Source: Photobacterium obscurum (GTDB lineage Bacteria > Pseudomonadota > Gammaproteobacteria > Enterobacterales > Vibrionaceae). From it: a stretch of 64,000 nucleotides of DNA. The position numbers and the translations under genes are program-made. Shown here piece by piece: positions 8,249-16,981 of the stretch (the first letter of the stretch is position 1; every line of letters begins with the position of its first letter). Under the pieces are notes generated by a model. It had not been told where the DNA came from. It saw only the letters and a list, made by a program, of their open reading frames with translations, and did not search any database. The DNA is taken from the NCBI RefSeq assembly GCF_026191635.1, contig NZ_JAKRRW010000006.1:186001-250000 (forward strand). The letters run 5' to 3'.

Positions 8249-10546
8249 ATGTTTAAACGTTCGGTAATCGCCGCTGCGGTGGCATTGTCTATTGGTCTGG
8301 TGGGCTGTAACTCCAGCAGCTCAAACAGTGATGATGGCAAGGAGTTGGAGCCTGAGTTGGATCTGGTTCAGTATGTCGATCCGATGATTGGTACCGGTGG
8401 ATTGGCTAATACTTACCCGGGAGCCACTGTTCCCCATGGAATGGTGCAACTCAGTCCGAATAATGGCACGGGCGGTTGGGACTATATCAGTGGCTATAGC
8501 TACCATGACGATAGGCTAGTGGGCTTTAGCCATACCCAGCTTTCCGGCACGGGTGCAGGGGATCTGAATGACATTTTGCTGATGCCGTTTAACAGCCGCT
8601 CTGACGAAATGCGCGGCAGCCGGGAGGCATCCCATTTCAGCCATGACAACGAACAGGCGGGTGCAGGCTTCTATAAGGTAATGCTGGATGACTATGGCAT
8701 TGAGGCCGAGTTGACCACTACCAACCGGGTTGGTTTCCATCGTTATACCTTCCCGAAAGATGATGAATCAAAAGTGGTGCTGAATTTAGGTTATGCCCTG
8801 AACTGGGACTCCCCGACAGATACCGTGATTAGGGTGGTGGATGAAACGACACTCGAAGGCTATCGCTATTCGACGGGGTGGGCGGCTGATCAGCGCGAGC
8901 ACTTCGTGATTAAGTTCTCCCGTCCGATGACGGGTTTCGAACTTAGAGACGATGCCGCCGGGCAGGTGGTGAGTGGTGATGAGGTACAAAGCACCCATAC
9001 TCGTGGTTATTTCAGCTTTGATACCAGCGAGCAGGAAAATGAGCTATTGGTAAAGGTGGCACTGTCTTCAGTTGATATTGCAGGAGCCTATAAGAACCTT
9101 GAGCAAGAGCTACCGGAATGGAATTTTAATCAGACCCAGCAGGCGGCAAGCCAGGCGTGGGAAGACGAGCTGGAGAAAGTGCGCGTAACCAGTGATGATG
9201 AAGCCAAGAAACGGATTTTCTATACCGCTATCTATCATTCCTATTTAGGTCCGACATTGCACTCGGATGTTGATGGTCGCTACAAAGGTGCCGATCATCA
9301 GATCCAGCAGACAGAAGGCTTTGACCGTTATGATACCTTCTCGTTGTGGGATACCTACCGTGCCACCCATCCCTTCCTGACGCTGGTGGAGCCGGACAGG
9401 GTCAATGATATGGTGAAATCCATGCTGGCCCATTATGAAGAAACCGGACTATTGCCGGTGTGGTCGATGAAAGGCAACGAAACCAACATGATGCTTGGTT
9501 ATCATGCTGTTCCCGTGATTGCCGATGCGTGGCTAAAAGGAATCAACGGCTTTGATCCGCAGTTGGCACTAGAGGCAATGAAAGCGTCGGCGGCTTCGGA
9601 CAAGAGTGAGATTGTCGCTTACCGTACCTATGGCTATGTGCCGTATTCCGAAGAGGAAGGCGGTGATGGCTGGGCGGCGTCACGGGCAATGGAATACTCC
9701 TATGATGACTGGGCGATTGCCCAGATGGCAAATTCGCTAGGTAAGGAATCTGACTTTCAGCACTTCATTAAGCAGGCTAAAAACTGGCAGAATCAATACG
9801 ATGCCAGCCGGGACTGGTTTGTACCGAGATTGGCAAACGGCGAGTTTATTTCTGATTTTGATCCCGAGCGTTATGAAGCCGGCTTTGCGGAAAGTAACGC
9901 TTGGCAGTATTTCTGGCATGTTCAGCATGATGTCGCAGGCCTGGTTAAAATGATGGGGCAAGAAGCGTTTATTCAGCGTCTGGATGACTTGTTTGAAACC
10001 ACGCCGGATCCCGAGCAGGAGCTACCGATCTTCAGTACCGGTATGGTTGGCCAATATGTGCAGGGTAACGAGCCGGATCACCATGCGCCATATTTGTTCA
10101 ACTATGTTGGTCAGCCATGGAAAACTCAGAAGTGGCTAAAGGAAATCGTCGATGTTTGCTATTCAGACAAGCCGGAAGGTATATGCGGCAATGATGATTA
10201 CGGCCAGATGTCGAGTTGGTATGTGTTTACCGCGATGGGCTTCTATCCGGTGAATCCGGCGGATCAGCGTTATGTGATTGGTATTCCAATGTTCCCAGAG
10301 GTGGTGCTTGATTTGCCAAATGGCAACACGTTTACTGTAATTGCAGAAAATGTGTCGGAACAAAATATCTATATCCAATCTGTTAGCTTGAACGGGGTAA
10401 GTCTGGAACGCTCATGGATCAGCCATAATGAGATCGTCAAAGGGGGAGAGCTGGCCTTTGTGATGGGCAACACGCCTAATCAGAGCTGGGCATCAACACC
10501 AGAGAGCTTCCCGCCGTCATGGACGGCTGAGGGGCTGATGAAGTAA
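8249..10546 (+). CDS. GH92 alpha-mannosidase lipoprotein 2
   Basis: A 765-residue GH92 alpha-mannosidase, paralogous to the preceding gene. The signal peptide ends in a lipobox (GLVGC), followed by a Ser/Asn-rich linker. Landmarks: QYVDPMIGTGGLANTYPGA, GFSHTQLSGTGAGD, GNEPDHHAPYLFNYVGQPWK at about residue 606, and GNDDYGQMSSWYVFTAMGFY at about 647. This second copy keeps the more canonical GNDDYGQM, where copy 1 has GNEDVGQM, so the two may differ in linkage preference. ATG 8249 has a strong GGAGG site. Such enzymes usually remove terminal mannose outside the cytoplasm, and the products could feed the porin and PTS genes downstream. Confidence 0.93.
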   Translation: MFKRSVIAAAVALSIGLVGCNSSSSNSDDGKELEPELDLVQYVDPMIGTGGLANTYPGATVPHGMVQLSPNNGTGGWDYISGYSYHDDRLVGFSHTQLSGTGAGDLNDILLMPFNSRSDEMRGSREASHFSHDNEQAGAGFYKVMLDDYGIEAELTTTNRVGFHRYTFPKDDESKVVLNLGYALNWDSPTDTVIRVVDETTLEGYRYSTGWAADQREHFVIKFSRPMTGFELRDDAAGQVVSGDEVQSTHTRGYFSFDTSEQENELLVKVALSSVDIAGAYKNLEQELPEWNFNQTQQAASQAWEDELEKVRVTSDDEAKKRIFYTAIYHSYLGPTLHSDVDGRYKGADHQIQQTEGFDRYDTFSLWDTYRATHPFLTLVEPDRVNDMVKSMLAHYEETGLLPVWSMKGNETNMMLGYHAVPVIADAWLKGINGFDPQLALEAMKASAASDKSEIVAYRTYGYVPYSEEEGGDGWAASRAMEYSYDDWAIAQMANSLGKESDFQHFIKQAKNWQNQYDASRDWFVPRLANGEFISDFDPERYEAGFAESNAWQYFWHVQHDVAGLVKMMGQEAFIQRLDDLFETTPDPEQELPIFSTGMVGQYVQGNEPDHHAPYLFNYVGQPWKTQKWLKEIVDVCYSDKPEGICGNDDYGQMSSWYVFTAMGFYPVNPADQRYVIGIPMFPEVVLDLPNGNTFTVIAENVSEQNIYIQSVSLNGVSLERSWISHNEIVKGGELAFVMGNTPNQSWASTPESFPPSWTAEGLMK

Positions 10547-10575
10547 TTGTGTTGCTAGTGCCATTGGAAATTAAG

Positions 10576-10603
10576 CCTGTTTGACAATAAACAAGCAGGT
10601 TTC
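10576..10603 (+). terminator. Terminator after the second GH92 gene
   Basis: CCTGTTTG (10576-10583) pairs with CAAGCAGG (10592-10599) with one G-U, followed by TTTC. It lies 30 bases past the stop codon. Confidence 0.5.
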
Positions 10604-10639
10604 AACTCAAGCCCGGTGGTATCACGTTGAATAACGCGA

Positions 10640-11539
10640 TTAAGCCGGGCTTGAACTTGCCCGGAACTGTGAAGGGGTAAGCCCAAGCTTTTGTTTGAAT
10701 AAGCGGCAGAAATAATTGCTGTCGGCAAAACCGCACTGCTCGGAAATCTGCTTGATCCGGCTGTTTCCTTCCCGCAGTAATGTCTGGGCTTTTTCTAGGC
10801 GCTGCTCACAGACATACTCCTTGAAGCTGGTATTGCCTTGTTGTTGGAAAATATGAGACAGGTAGTTGGGGGAAATATAAAACTGTTCAGCCAGCATCTC
10901 TCGGGTGAGTGACTCCGAATAATGCTGGTCAATGAAGCGGACAATTTTGTGAAACAACTCTTCCTGTCGAGTCGGTAGGCACTCCGGGAGCTCGCTCATC
11001 GTCATAATATGGCTGAGCAAAGAGCGGATAACCAATGCCGAGGTGTGTTGGTCACTTTCTTGCTGGCTCAGCTCATTGAGCGCCTGCAACAATCCGTTGC
11101 CGATTTTCTGGTGTTGGCGGATCGTTGGTCTCTTGGCTATTTCATCAAAGCTTTGCCCATTCCATTTTTGCAGGCTAAAGCCAATCTTATGATTGCTGAT
11201 CATTAGGCTCAGCAGGGTGACTTCTTGTTGCCAGACAGGTTGGCTCCACGCCGATGCAGGAATATATAGCACATCGCCACAATTTAGTTGCTGTTGAACA
11301 TGGTGGCTGTCACTGACCGAATATTCGGTGACGATGCTACCGCTGAGTACGATATCAAAACGCGGAATGTCAATTTGCCATGCTAGATCAGGGGCCGAAT
11401 GGCTTTTGGTGGCAATGTACACATTCTTAATCGTGTGGCTATGATTGACGAGTAGATCCAGCTGGTTTTGTATTTCGTCGTGGCACTCGCTAAGCGAAGA
11501 GGGGACGGCAAGTATGTTTGATGCGCTCATTTCTATCAT
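10640..11539 (-). CDS. AraC-family regulator 1 of the mannoside locus
   Basis: A 299-residue AraC/XylS regulator. The N-terminal half is a cupin-like sensor (GDVLYIPASAWSQPVW). The C-terminal about 100 residues hold two helix-turn-helix motifs (LAEQFYISPNYLSHIFQQQG and IKQISEQCGFADSNYFCRLF) and the standard ending KLGLTPSQFR. It diverges from the PTS/GH38 genes, sharing a 324-base gap, so it probably controls them. It is clearly paralogous to the AraC gene at 24983-25864: both keep an IPA.AW block and CGF.DSNYFCR.FK. The ATG at 11530 is a possible alternative start. A strong inverted repeat at 10608-10653 overlaps its last codons. Confidence 0.88.
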   Translation of the reverse strand: MIEMSASNILAVPSSLSECHDEIQNQLDLLVNHSHTIKNVYIATKSHSAPDLAWQIDIPRFDIVLSGSIVTEYSVSDSHHVQQQLNCGDVLYIPASAWSQPVWQQEVTLLSLMISNHKIGFSLQKWNGQSFDEIAKRPTIRQHQKIGNGLLQALNELSQQESDQHTSALVIRSLLSHIMTMSELPECLPTRQEELFHKIVRFIDQHYSESLTREMLAEQFYISPNYLSHIFQQQGNTSFKEYVCEQRLEKAQTLLREGNSRIKQISEQCGFADSNYFCRLFKQKLGLTPSQFRASSSPA

Positions 11540-11863
11540 CCAGTTCTATGTCGTGGTTATTTGTGTTCACAATTTTCTGAAAATATTTTCACTGTCTTCG
11601 CAGTGTTGGCTGTTTTTATATTGGTTATATGGTGGCCTAAAACCCTATGTCTTATATAAATAATGGCTATTACTGTTTTGAGCTCGTTTCTGCCTATATA
11701 AACTAACCAAATATTCCTTTTTAAAATGTTCCCCAGGTCAAAAAGATTGTAAATTTTTTCAGAAGATCTGTTTTTGTGTCTGCGATCCCATTCTTTTGGG
11801 GAAAAAATTTACACAATAAGCATCAGTTGGACGGACAAATATTTTTTACAGGAGTGTCATTAA
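11540..11863. promoter_or_regulatory. Divergent control region of araC-1 and the PTS/GH38 genes
   Basis: A 324-base gap between divergent genes. It contains a perfect 13-base inverted repeat: TGTAAATTTTTTC at 11748-11760 and GAAAAAATTTACA at 11801-11813. Each arm is also a pseudo-palindrome of the type TGtAAA-TT-TTTtCA. The first 15 bases of the left arm, TGTAAATTTTTTCAG, recur upstream of the RpiR gene. This makes the sites candidate operators for the locus regulators (inference). Confidence 0.55.
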
Positions 11864-13405
11864 ATGAGTCACACCGTTGTTGCAATAACTGCCTGTGCGG
11901 CGGGCATTGCCCATACTTATATGGCCGCAGAAGCGTTTGAAGTGGCTGCCGAAGATCATGGTTTCAAAGTTAAAGTTGAAACCCAAGGCTCAATCGGTGC
12001 CGAGAACATTCTGACCGAGGAAGACATTGCTGCGGCACATGTGGTGATTATTGCTTCCGATATCGAAATTGATCTGGCGCGATTTGCGGGCAAGAAGGTG
12101 TATAAAACCCGTCCGAAAGTGGCGATTAAAGATGCGATGGCCTTGGTTGAGTTAGCAATCAAAGAAGGCACCGTTTTTGGCGCAAAGGGGACTGAAGTTG
12201 GTAATATTACCCTCGGCAAAACCAATGAAAATGGTTTTATTCAGCACATTATGAGCGGCATCTCCTATATGGTGCCGATGGTTATCTCGGCAGGTTTGCT
12301 GCTGGCCATCGCCAACATTTTTGCTTTCCAGAAAGATGACATGGGAAGGATGGTCGCATGGGGCTTTGACCAGTCGGATCCACTTGGTGACCTGATGTAT
12401 CACCTGTTCCAGGTCGGTAAGGTCGGCTTTACCTTGATGATCCCGTTGTTTGCTGGTTTTGTGGCGAACTCAATTGCTTCTCGTCCGGCAATTGCCCCGG
12501 CAATGATTGGTGCCTATATCGCCAATGATGCCGGTTTTCTTGGAACGGAAACTGGTGGCGGCTTCCTATCGGCGATTCTGGTGGCATTTCTAGTCGGCTA
12601 CTTCGTTCGTTACCTTAAGAAGATTCGCTGGCCGAAAATCCTTAAACCACTTGTTCCTATTATGATCCTTCCCCTGATTGCGACTTTCTTTATCACTATT
12701 GTGGTGAAGTACATGATTGGCGGGCCTATTGCTTCGGGGATGGGCGCACTATATGACTGGCTGACTTGGCTGACCACCAATTACTCTGCGTCGACATTTA
12801 TTATTGGTGCCATTATTGGGGCGATGATTGGCTTCGACTTTGGTGGCCCGGTTAACAAAACGGCACTGATTTTCGGTACGGCAGTCTTTACCGATACCGT
12901 GGCGAAATACGGTATTGAAGGCGCGAACTTTGTACCGGGTACGGCTGCACAGGTGGCGATCTCTGTCGCTCCTCTGGGCATCTTTCTTGCCTCTCACCTG
13001 TTCAAGAACAAGTTCACCGCGACTGAGAAAATATCGGCAAACTCTGCTTTTGGTATGGGGATTGTCGGGGTTACCGAAGGGGCTATCCCATTTGCTGCTG
13101 CTCATCCTTTGCAGATGATCACTGCCAGTGTAGCCGGTTCGGCATTGGCGGGTGGTTTGGTTGGCTTCTTTGACGTGAAATTTTACGGTGGTATTGGTTC
13201 TCCGCTGGGTACGTTTGTCGGTTATATCGAGCAGCCAATCCCATTTGTTACCTGGATTTTATGTACCTTCGCGGGCATTACGCTGACCGCGGTCATTATC
13301 GGCCTGTGGCGCAAACCGATAGAAGTCGAGACTGGTACTGAAACGGCGCAGGTCACGGTAGAACAAGACACTGCAACTGAACAACAACCTGTACGAGCAA
13401 ATTAA
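11864..13405 (+). CDS. PTS fructose-family EIIBC permease, likely for a mannoside
   Basis: A 513-residue phosphotransferase permease. Residues about 1-100 are a fructose-type EIIB domain with the phosphocysteine in ITACAAGIAHTYMAAE (Cys11). From about residue 120 comes the multi-span EIIC domain (FIQHIMSGISYMVPMVISAG; GAMIGFDFGGPVNKTA; GVTEGAIPFAAAHP). It imports and phosphorylates a sugar across the inner membrane. The EIIA partner follows directly and then a GH38 alpha-mannosidase, the same pairing as E. coli mngA-mngB for mannosylglycerate, although there EIIA is fused and here it is separate. The substrate is therefore probably an alpha-mannoside, delivered by the GH92 enzymes or taken up directly. 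Start ATG 11864 follows a CAGGAG site. Confidence 0.9.
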   Translation: MSHTVVAITACAAGIAHTYMAAEAFEVAAEDHGFKVKVETQGSIGAENILTEEDIAAAHVVIIASDIEIDLARFAGKKVYKTRPKVAIKDAMALVELAIKEGTVFGAKGTEVGNITLGKTNENGFIQHIMSGISYMVPMVISAGLLLAIANIFAFQKDDMGRMVAWGFDQSDPLGDLMYHLFQVGKVGFTLMIPLFAGFVANSIASRPAIAPAMIGAYIANDAGFLGTETGGGFLSAILVAFLVGYFVRYLKKIRWPKILKPLVPIMILPLIATFFITIVVKYMIGGPIASGMGALYDWLTWLTTNYSASTFIIGAIIGAMIGFDFGGPVNKTALIFGTAVFTDTVAKYGIEGANFVPGTAAQVAISVAPLGIFLASHLFKNKFTATEKISANSAFGMGIVGVTEGAIPFAAAHPLQMITASVAGSALAGGLVGFFDVKFYGGIGSPLGTFVGYIEQPIPFVTWILCTFAGITLTAVIIGLWRKPIEVETGTETAQVTVEQDTATEQQPVRAN

Positions 13406-13411
13406 GGATTC

Positions 13412-13861
13412 ATGATGAAAGCTGTATTTAAACCTGAACATATTTTGATTGACGCTGAATCCAAGACCAAAGAGCAAGCCTTTGCTTTTATTGCTGCGCA
13501 GGCACAGGCCTTAGGCTACGTGACGGATGCCAAAGCCTATGAAGAGGGTTTGGTTGCCCGAGAAAAGCAATCCAGTACTGGATTTACGGGAGGAGTGGCA
13601 ATACCACATTGTAAGAACGAGGTGGCCGAGTATGCAGGGTTGTTTGTGGTTCGTTTTAGCCATTCAATCGAATGGGAAACCATGGACGAACAACCGGTGG
13701 ACACAGCCGTTGCCCTGAGTATTCCCGCTGATGGGGATGAAAGTAATATCCGTATTCTGACCAAGCTGTCACGTTGCATGATGAGAAAGCCGTTCCGCGA
13801 GACGCTGCAGCAAGGTGATGCGAGTCAGGTTCAAGATGTGATTGCGACCGCTATTGCATGA
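13412..13861 (+). CDS. PTS fructose-family EIIA protein
   Basis: A 149-residue cytoplasmic EIIA of the fructose/mannitol type (PTS_EIIA_2). It accepts phosphate from HPr and passes it to EIIB. The phosphohistidine lies in GGVAIPHCKNEV (His66). It starts six bases after the EIIBC stop; ATG 13412 and ATG 13415 are both possible. Being the only EIIA in this window, it may also serve the second PTS (EIIB/EIIC at 26.1-27.5 kb), which has none nearby (inference). Confidence 0.9.
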   Translation: MMKAVFKPEHILIDAESKTKEQAFAFIAAQAQALGYVTDAKAYEEGLVAREKQSSTGFTGGVAIPHCKNEVAEYAGLFVVRFSHSIEWETMDEQPVDTAVALSIPADGDESNIRILTKLSRCMMRKPFRETLQQGDASQVQDVIATAIA

Positions 13862-13889
13862 TAGCCAGCCGTTGAAGTGAGCAGTAGCT

Positions 13890-16598
13890 ATGAAAAAAGC
13901 ATTTCACGTCATCCCGCATACGCATTGGGATTTCGAGTGGTATTTCTCGACACATGAGTCGCTGATCCAGCTGATCTATCATATGGATGAAGTGATGAGT
14001 GGGTTGGAAAACGGTAAGAGCGATACGTACCTGCTAGATGGTCAGCTGAGTATTGTCGAAGACTATCTGGCACACTGTCCGGAGCAGACCGAACGGTTTA
14101 TGCGTTTGGTTAAGCAGGGCAAGTTAAAGATTGGCCCTTGGTATACCCAAGCGGATCAGCTGATAGTCGGAGGCGAGTCAATTGTCCGAAATTTGGTAGC
14201 AGGTATCAGGCTTGGTGAGCAATATGGACCAGTGATGAAGATAGGGTATGTGCCCGATTCGTTTGGCCAGAGTATCGACATGCCGAAGATCTACCAGGGG
14301 GTAGGCATTGATAAAACCGTCTTTTGGCGCGGTTTGTCGACCGATATCTGCCAGAGCCGCGAGTTTAAATGGCAGTGCGAAGACGGCAGCGAGGTGTTGG
14401 CTTACAACATCAAGAATGGCTATTTCGTTGGCTCGTACTTGATTGATTTTGATGATCCGACGCCGCTATGCCATCAGGCCGAAGAAGGAGCAATCGCGAA
14501 TAATATTGCAATCCCTCTGGGGGGGGATCAACGTTACATTGATTTGAATATTAAGCAGCGCATTGCGCTTAGCGATCAGGCGACTTCTGACTATAAGATT
14601 GTCGAGAGTTGTTATGAGCAGCTGTTTGATGCACTGGCCGAGGAAGATCTTGCTCTGCCTTGCATTCGCGGTGAGTTCATTGACGGTCAGGTTTCCAAGA
14701 TCCATCGCTCGATCTATTCGTCGCGATATGATCATAAGTACCTTAACGACAAAATAGAGCGTCGTTTGAGCTACCAGCTTGAGCCTTTGATGGTGATGGC
14801 GGACGCCTTGGGCATTGCACCAAAGAATCAGCTTGTCGACAGCATCTGGAAAGTGATCATGCGCAATCATGCTCATGATAGTGCTGGTGGTTGTAATACC
14901 GACAAGACCAACAAGATCATTCTGTCTCGTTATGAGCAGGCGGATCAGATGTCAGGTTCTGCGGTGGATTATCTGGTACGGAAGCTAGCCGAATCACAAC
15001 CAAGTGCCGAACAGGGCGGAATTGATGGCCGATTGACACTGTTCAACACCTTGCCCTATCCACGCAATCAAGTGATGCAGGTGACGATTTCAACTCAGAG
15101 CCCGGACTTTATCTTGTGTGATCTAAAAGGCAATCCCGTGTCGTTCGATATAACTCAGGTAGAGAAAACCTACCGCGGCAGTATCCAGCGGGATGAGGCT
15201 GATAATGATCCCGACTATTACTATTATCAGACGGATATCGAGTTGAGCTATCCGCTGCCGGCCTCCGGTTTTGTTAGCCTACAAGTTTGCGAGCAACAAG
15301 TTTGTGAACAAGATAAGTCTGAAGAGAATCCTAAACAGCCGCTATCAACAGCCGTCGAAAAAGGGCTGTTGGAACTGGAAATTGAAAATAGCCGCTATCA
15401 GTTGGTTTATCGCGATGGCCAGCTAAATTTGCTGGATAAACAGCAGCAACGCTGGTGGCATGACTGCATTCGCCTGATTGACATGGGTGATGATGGCGAT
15501 ACCTATGACTATTCTCCGCCGGAGAAAGATTGGCTGCTGACGCTCGACTGGTCGCAAGCGTTATTCTCGGTACAGAAAGGGGGGCATTCTCAAACCTTGT
15601 TTGTTGAGGGTACATGGGCGCTGCCTAAAGATTTGGATGCCCGTGCCAAGCGAGCCTGTAATGGCGGGGTTGGGTATCGACTGGCTTTCCGGTTAGAACA
15701 GGTACGCGACGGACAAGAGCATACTGGCTCTAACTGTCCGCTTAAGATTGAGGCGGAGTTAGATAATCAGGTTGGCGATCACCGGATGCAGCTTGTGGTC
15801 ACGGGACCGTTTAGCACTCAAACATCCTGGTCTGATACGCCGTTTGGAGTGGTTGAGCGGGCAAATGTACCAGCGCACCTGAAAGATTGGCGCGAGGCGG
15901 ACTGGAAAGAAGAGCCAAGTCCAATTTATCCGATGTTGCATTTTGCCAATATGCATGACGAGAGCACCAGCTTGACCTTGCTAGCTAAAGGTGTGAAGGA
16001 GTATGAGGTGTTGGCTGAGAACCAATTGGCTCTGACTTTATTCCGTTCGGTGGGCTGGTTGGGCAAGCCAAATTTACAGCGGCGACCGGGTATTGCATCG
16101 GGTCAACAGTTCAAGTACATCCCGACACCGGATAGCCAGTTGCTTGGCAAGCTGAACGTTGAGTGTGCATTGGTGATTGAGTCGAAGTTTGAACCTGCAT
16201 CGGTGCAACGTACTTGGCAGCACTATGCCGTTGACGTACTGGACTATCAGAATCAGTCTCTGAATCAGTTCACCAATACTTTAAAGTACTTTGTAATGCA
16301 CCCGCTGTCGCATTCCATTCCTGATAATTTCAGTGGCTATCACTTTGACTGTCCAGAGCTGGTGGTCAGTGCGATTAAACCTGCCGATGATGGCGATGGT
16401 TATGTGGTGCGTCTGTATAACCCGAATTCATTCGCGGTTGAACAGCCGGGATCAATTATTTTCCAGGCAGAGCTGAAGCACCTGATTGAAACAGATCTGC
16501 TTGAACAGGAATTAAAGCGTTATCCAGTTCATGGAGAGGAATTTAGTTTGGATGGTTTTGCCGCTAAACAAATTAGAACCTTTAAGTGGTTTAAGTAA
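13890..16598 (+). CDS. GH38 alpha-mannosidase (MngB-like), cytoplasmic
   Basis: A 902-residue GH38 alpha-mannosidase without a signal peptide. The zinc-binding start HTHWDFEW (His12, Asp14), the nucleophile region YVPDSFGQS (Asp123) and the NHAHDSAGG block at about 326-333 are all present, so the active site looks intact. Length matches MngB-type enzymes (about 880 residues), which cleave PTS-imported 2-O-(6-phospho-mannosyl)-glycerate. It begins 28 bases after the EIIA gene and ends at a strong terminator, so EIIBC-EIIA-GH38 form one operon. Here the substrate may instead be a phosphorylated manno-oligosaccharide, as the neighbours are GH92 and beta-mannosidase genes. Family is sure; substrate is inferred. 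Confidence 0.93.
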   Translation: MKKAFHVIPHTHWDFEWYFSTHESLIQLIYHMDEVMSGLENGKSDTYLLDGQLSIVEDYLAHCPEQTERFMRLVKQGKLKIGPWYTQADQLIVGGESIVRNLVAGIRLGEQYGPVMKIGYVPDSFGQSIDMPKIYQGVGIDKTVFWRGLSTDICQSREFKWQCEDGSEVLAYNIKNGYFVGSYLIDFDDPTPLCHQAEEGAIANNIAIPLGGDQRYIDLNIKQRIALSDQATSDYKIVESCYEQLFDALAEEDLALPCIRGEFIDGQVSKIHRSIYSSRYDHKYLNDKIERRLSYQLEPLMVMADALGIAPKNQLVDSIWKVIMRNHAHDSAGGCNTDKTNKIILSRYEQADQMSGSAVDYLVRKLAESQPSAEQGGIDGRLTLFNTLPYPRNQVMQVTISTQSPDFILCDLKGNPVSFDITQVEKTYRGSIQRDEADNDPDYYYYQTDIELSYPLPASGFVSLQVCEQQVCEQDKSEENPKQPLSTAVEKGLLELEIENSRYQLVYRDGQLNLLDKQQQRWWHDCIRLIDMGDDGDTYDYSPPEKDWLLTLDWSQALFSVQKGGHSQTLFVEGTWALPKDLDARAKRACNGGVGYRLAFRLEQVRDGQEHTGSNCPLKIEAELDNQVGDHRMQLVVTGPFSTQTSWSDTPFGVVERANVPAHLKDWREADWKEEPSPIYPMLHFANMHDESTSLTLLAKGVKEYEVLAENQLALTLFRSVGWLGKPNLQRRPGIASGQQFKYIPTPDSQLLGKLNVECALVIESKFEPASVQRTWQHYAVDVLDYQNQSLNQFTNTLKYFVMHPLSHSIPDNFSGYHFDCPELVVSAIKPADDGDGYVVRLYNPNSFAVEQPGSIIFQAELKHLIETDLLEQELKRYPVHGEEFSLDGFAAKQIRTFKWFK

Positions 16599-16628
16599 TT
16601 TGTGACCTCTCTAGTTCCACCTGTTTTT

Positions 16629-16652
16629 GCCGGCACCCAGTGCCGGCTTTTA
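16629..16652 (+). terminator. Strong rho-independent terminator of the PTS/GH38 operon
   Basis: GCCGGCA pairs perfectly with TGCCGGC around a CCCAG loop, followed by TTTTATATA, 30 bases past the GH38 stop. Confidence 0.88.
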
Positions 16653-16981
16653 TATATAAGTTGCCTGGTAATGGTTATTTTGATGATATTTTTGACGGTT
16701 TTGTGGAAACTCTTAGAATCTGTATGAAGCCCAATTATATTATTTATTAGGAAGATAAAAATAAAGCAATTGAGAATTCAACTTCTTGCTATTGAGATAA
16801 AAAGTGCAGTGATTAAACATACTATATACATATCACTTGCACCATGAAGTAAAGGTCACTCTTGTTGAAAATGATTAGTGTTGATGAAAATCATTACCTT
16901 CCATTTCAGTTTTCGACAAACCAGTGAAGATGTTTAAAGCCCCAAGGCTTTTATCTCGGGGCTTTGGATGAAAAACAGTGC
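16653..16981. other. Convergent gap with terminator of the VWA gene
   Basis: AT-rich, no gene. AAAGCCCC (16936-16943) and GGGGCTTT (16958-16965) form an inverted repeat just after the stop of the minus-strand VWA gene and probably terminate it. Confidence 0.5.

Noticed and set aside
11864-16598. Calling the operon mngA-mngB for mannosylglycerate
   Set aside because: The EIIA is separate and the regulator is AraC, not GntR as in E. coli. The GH92 and beta-mannosidase neighbours point to larger mannosides, so no mng symbols were given.
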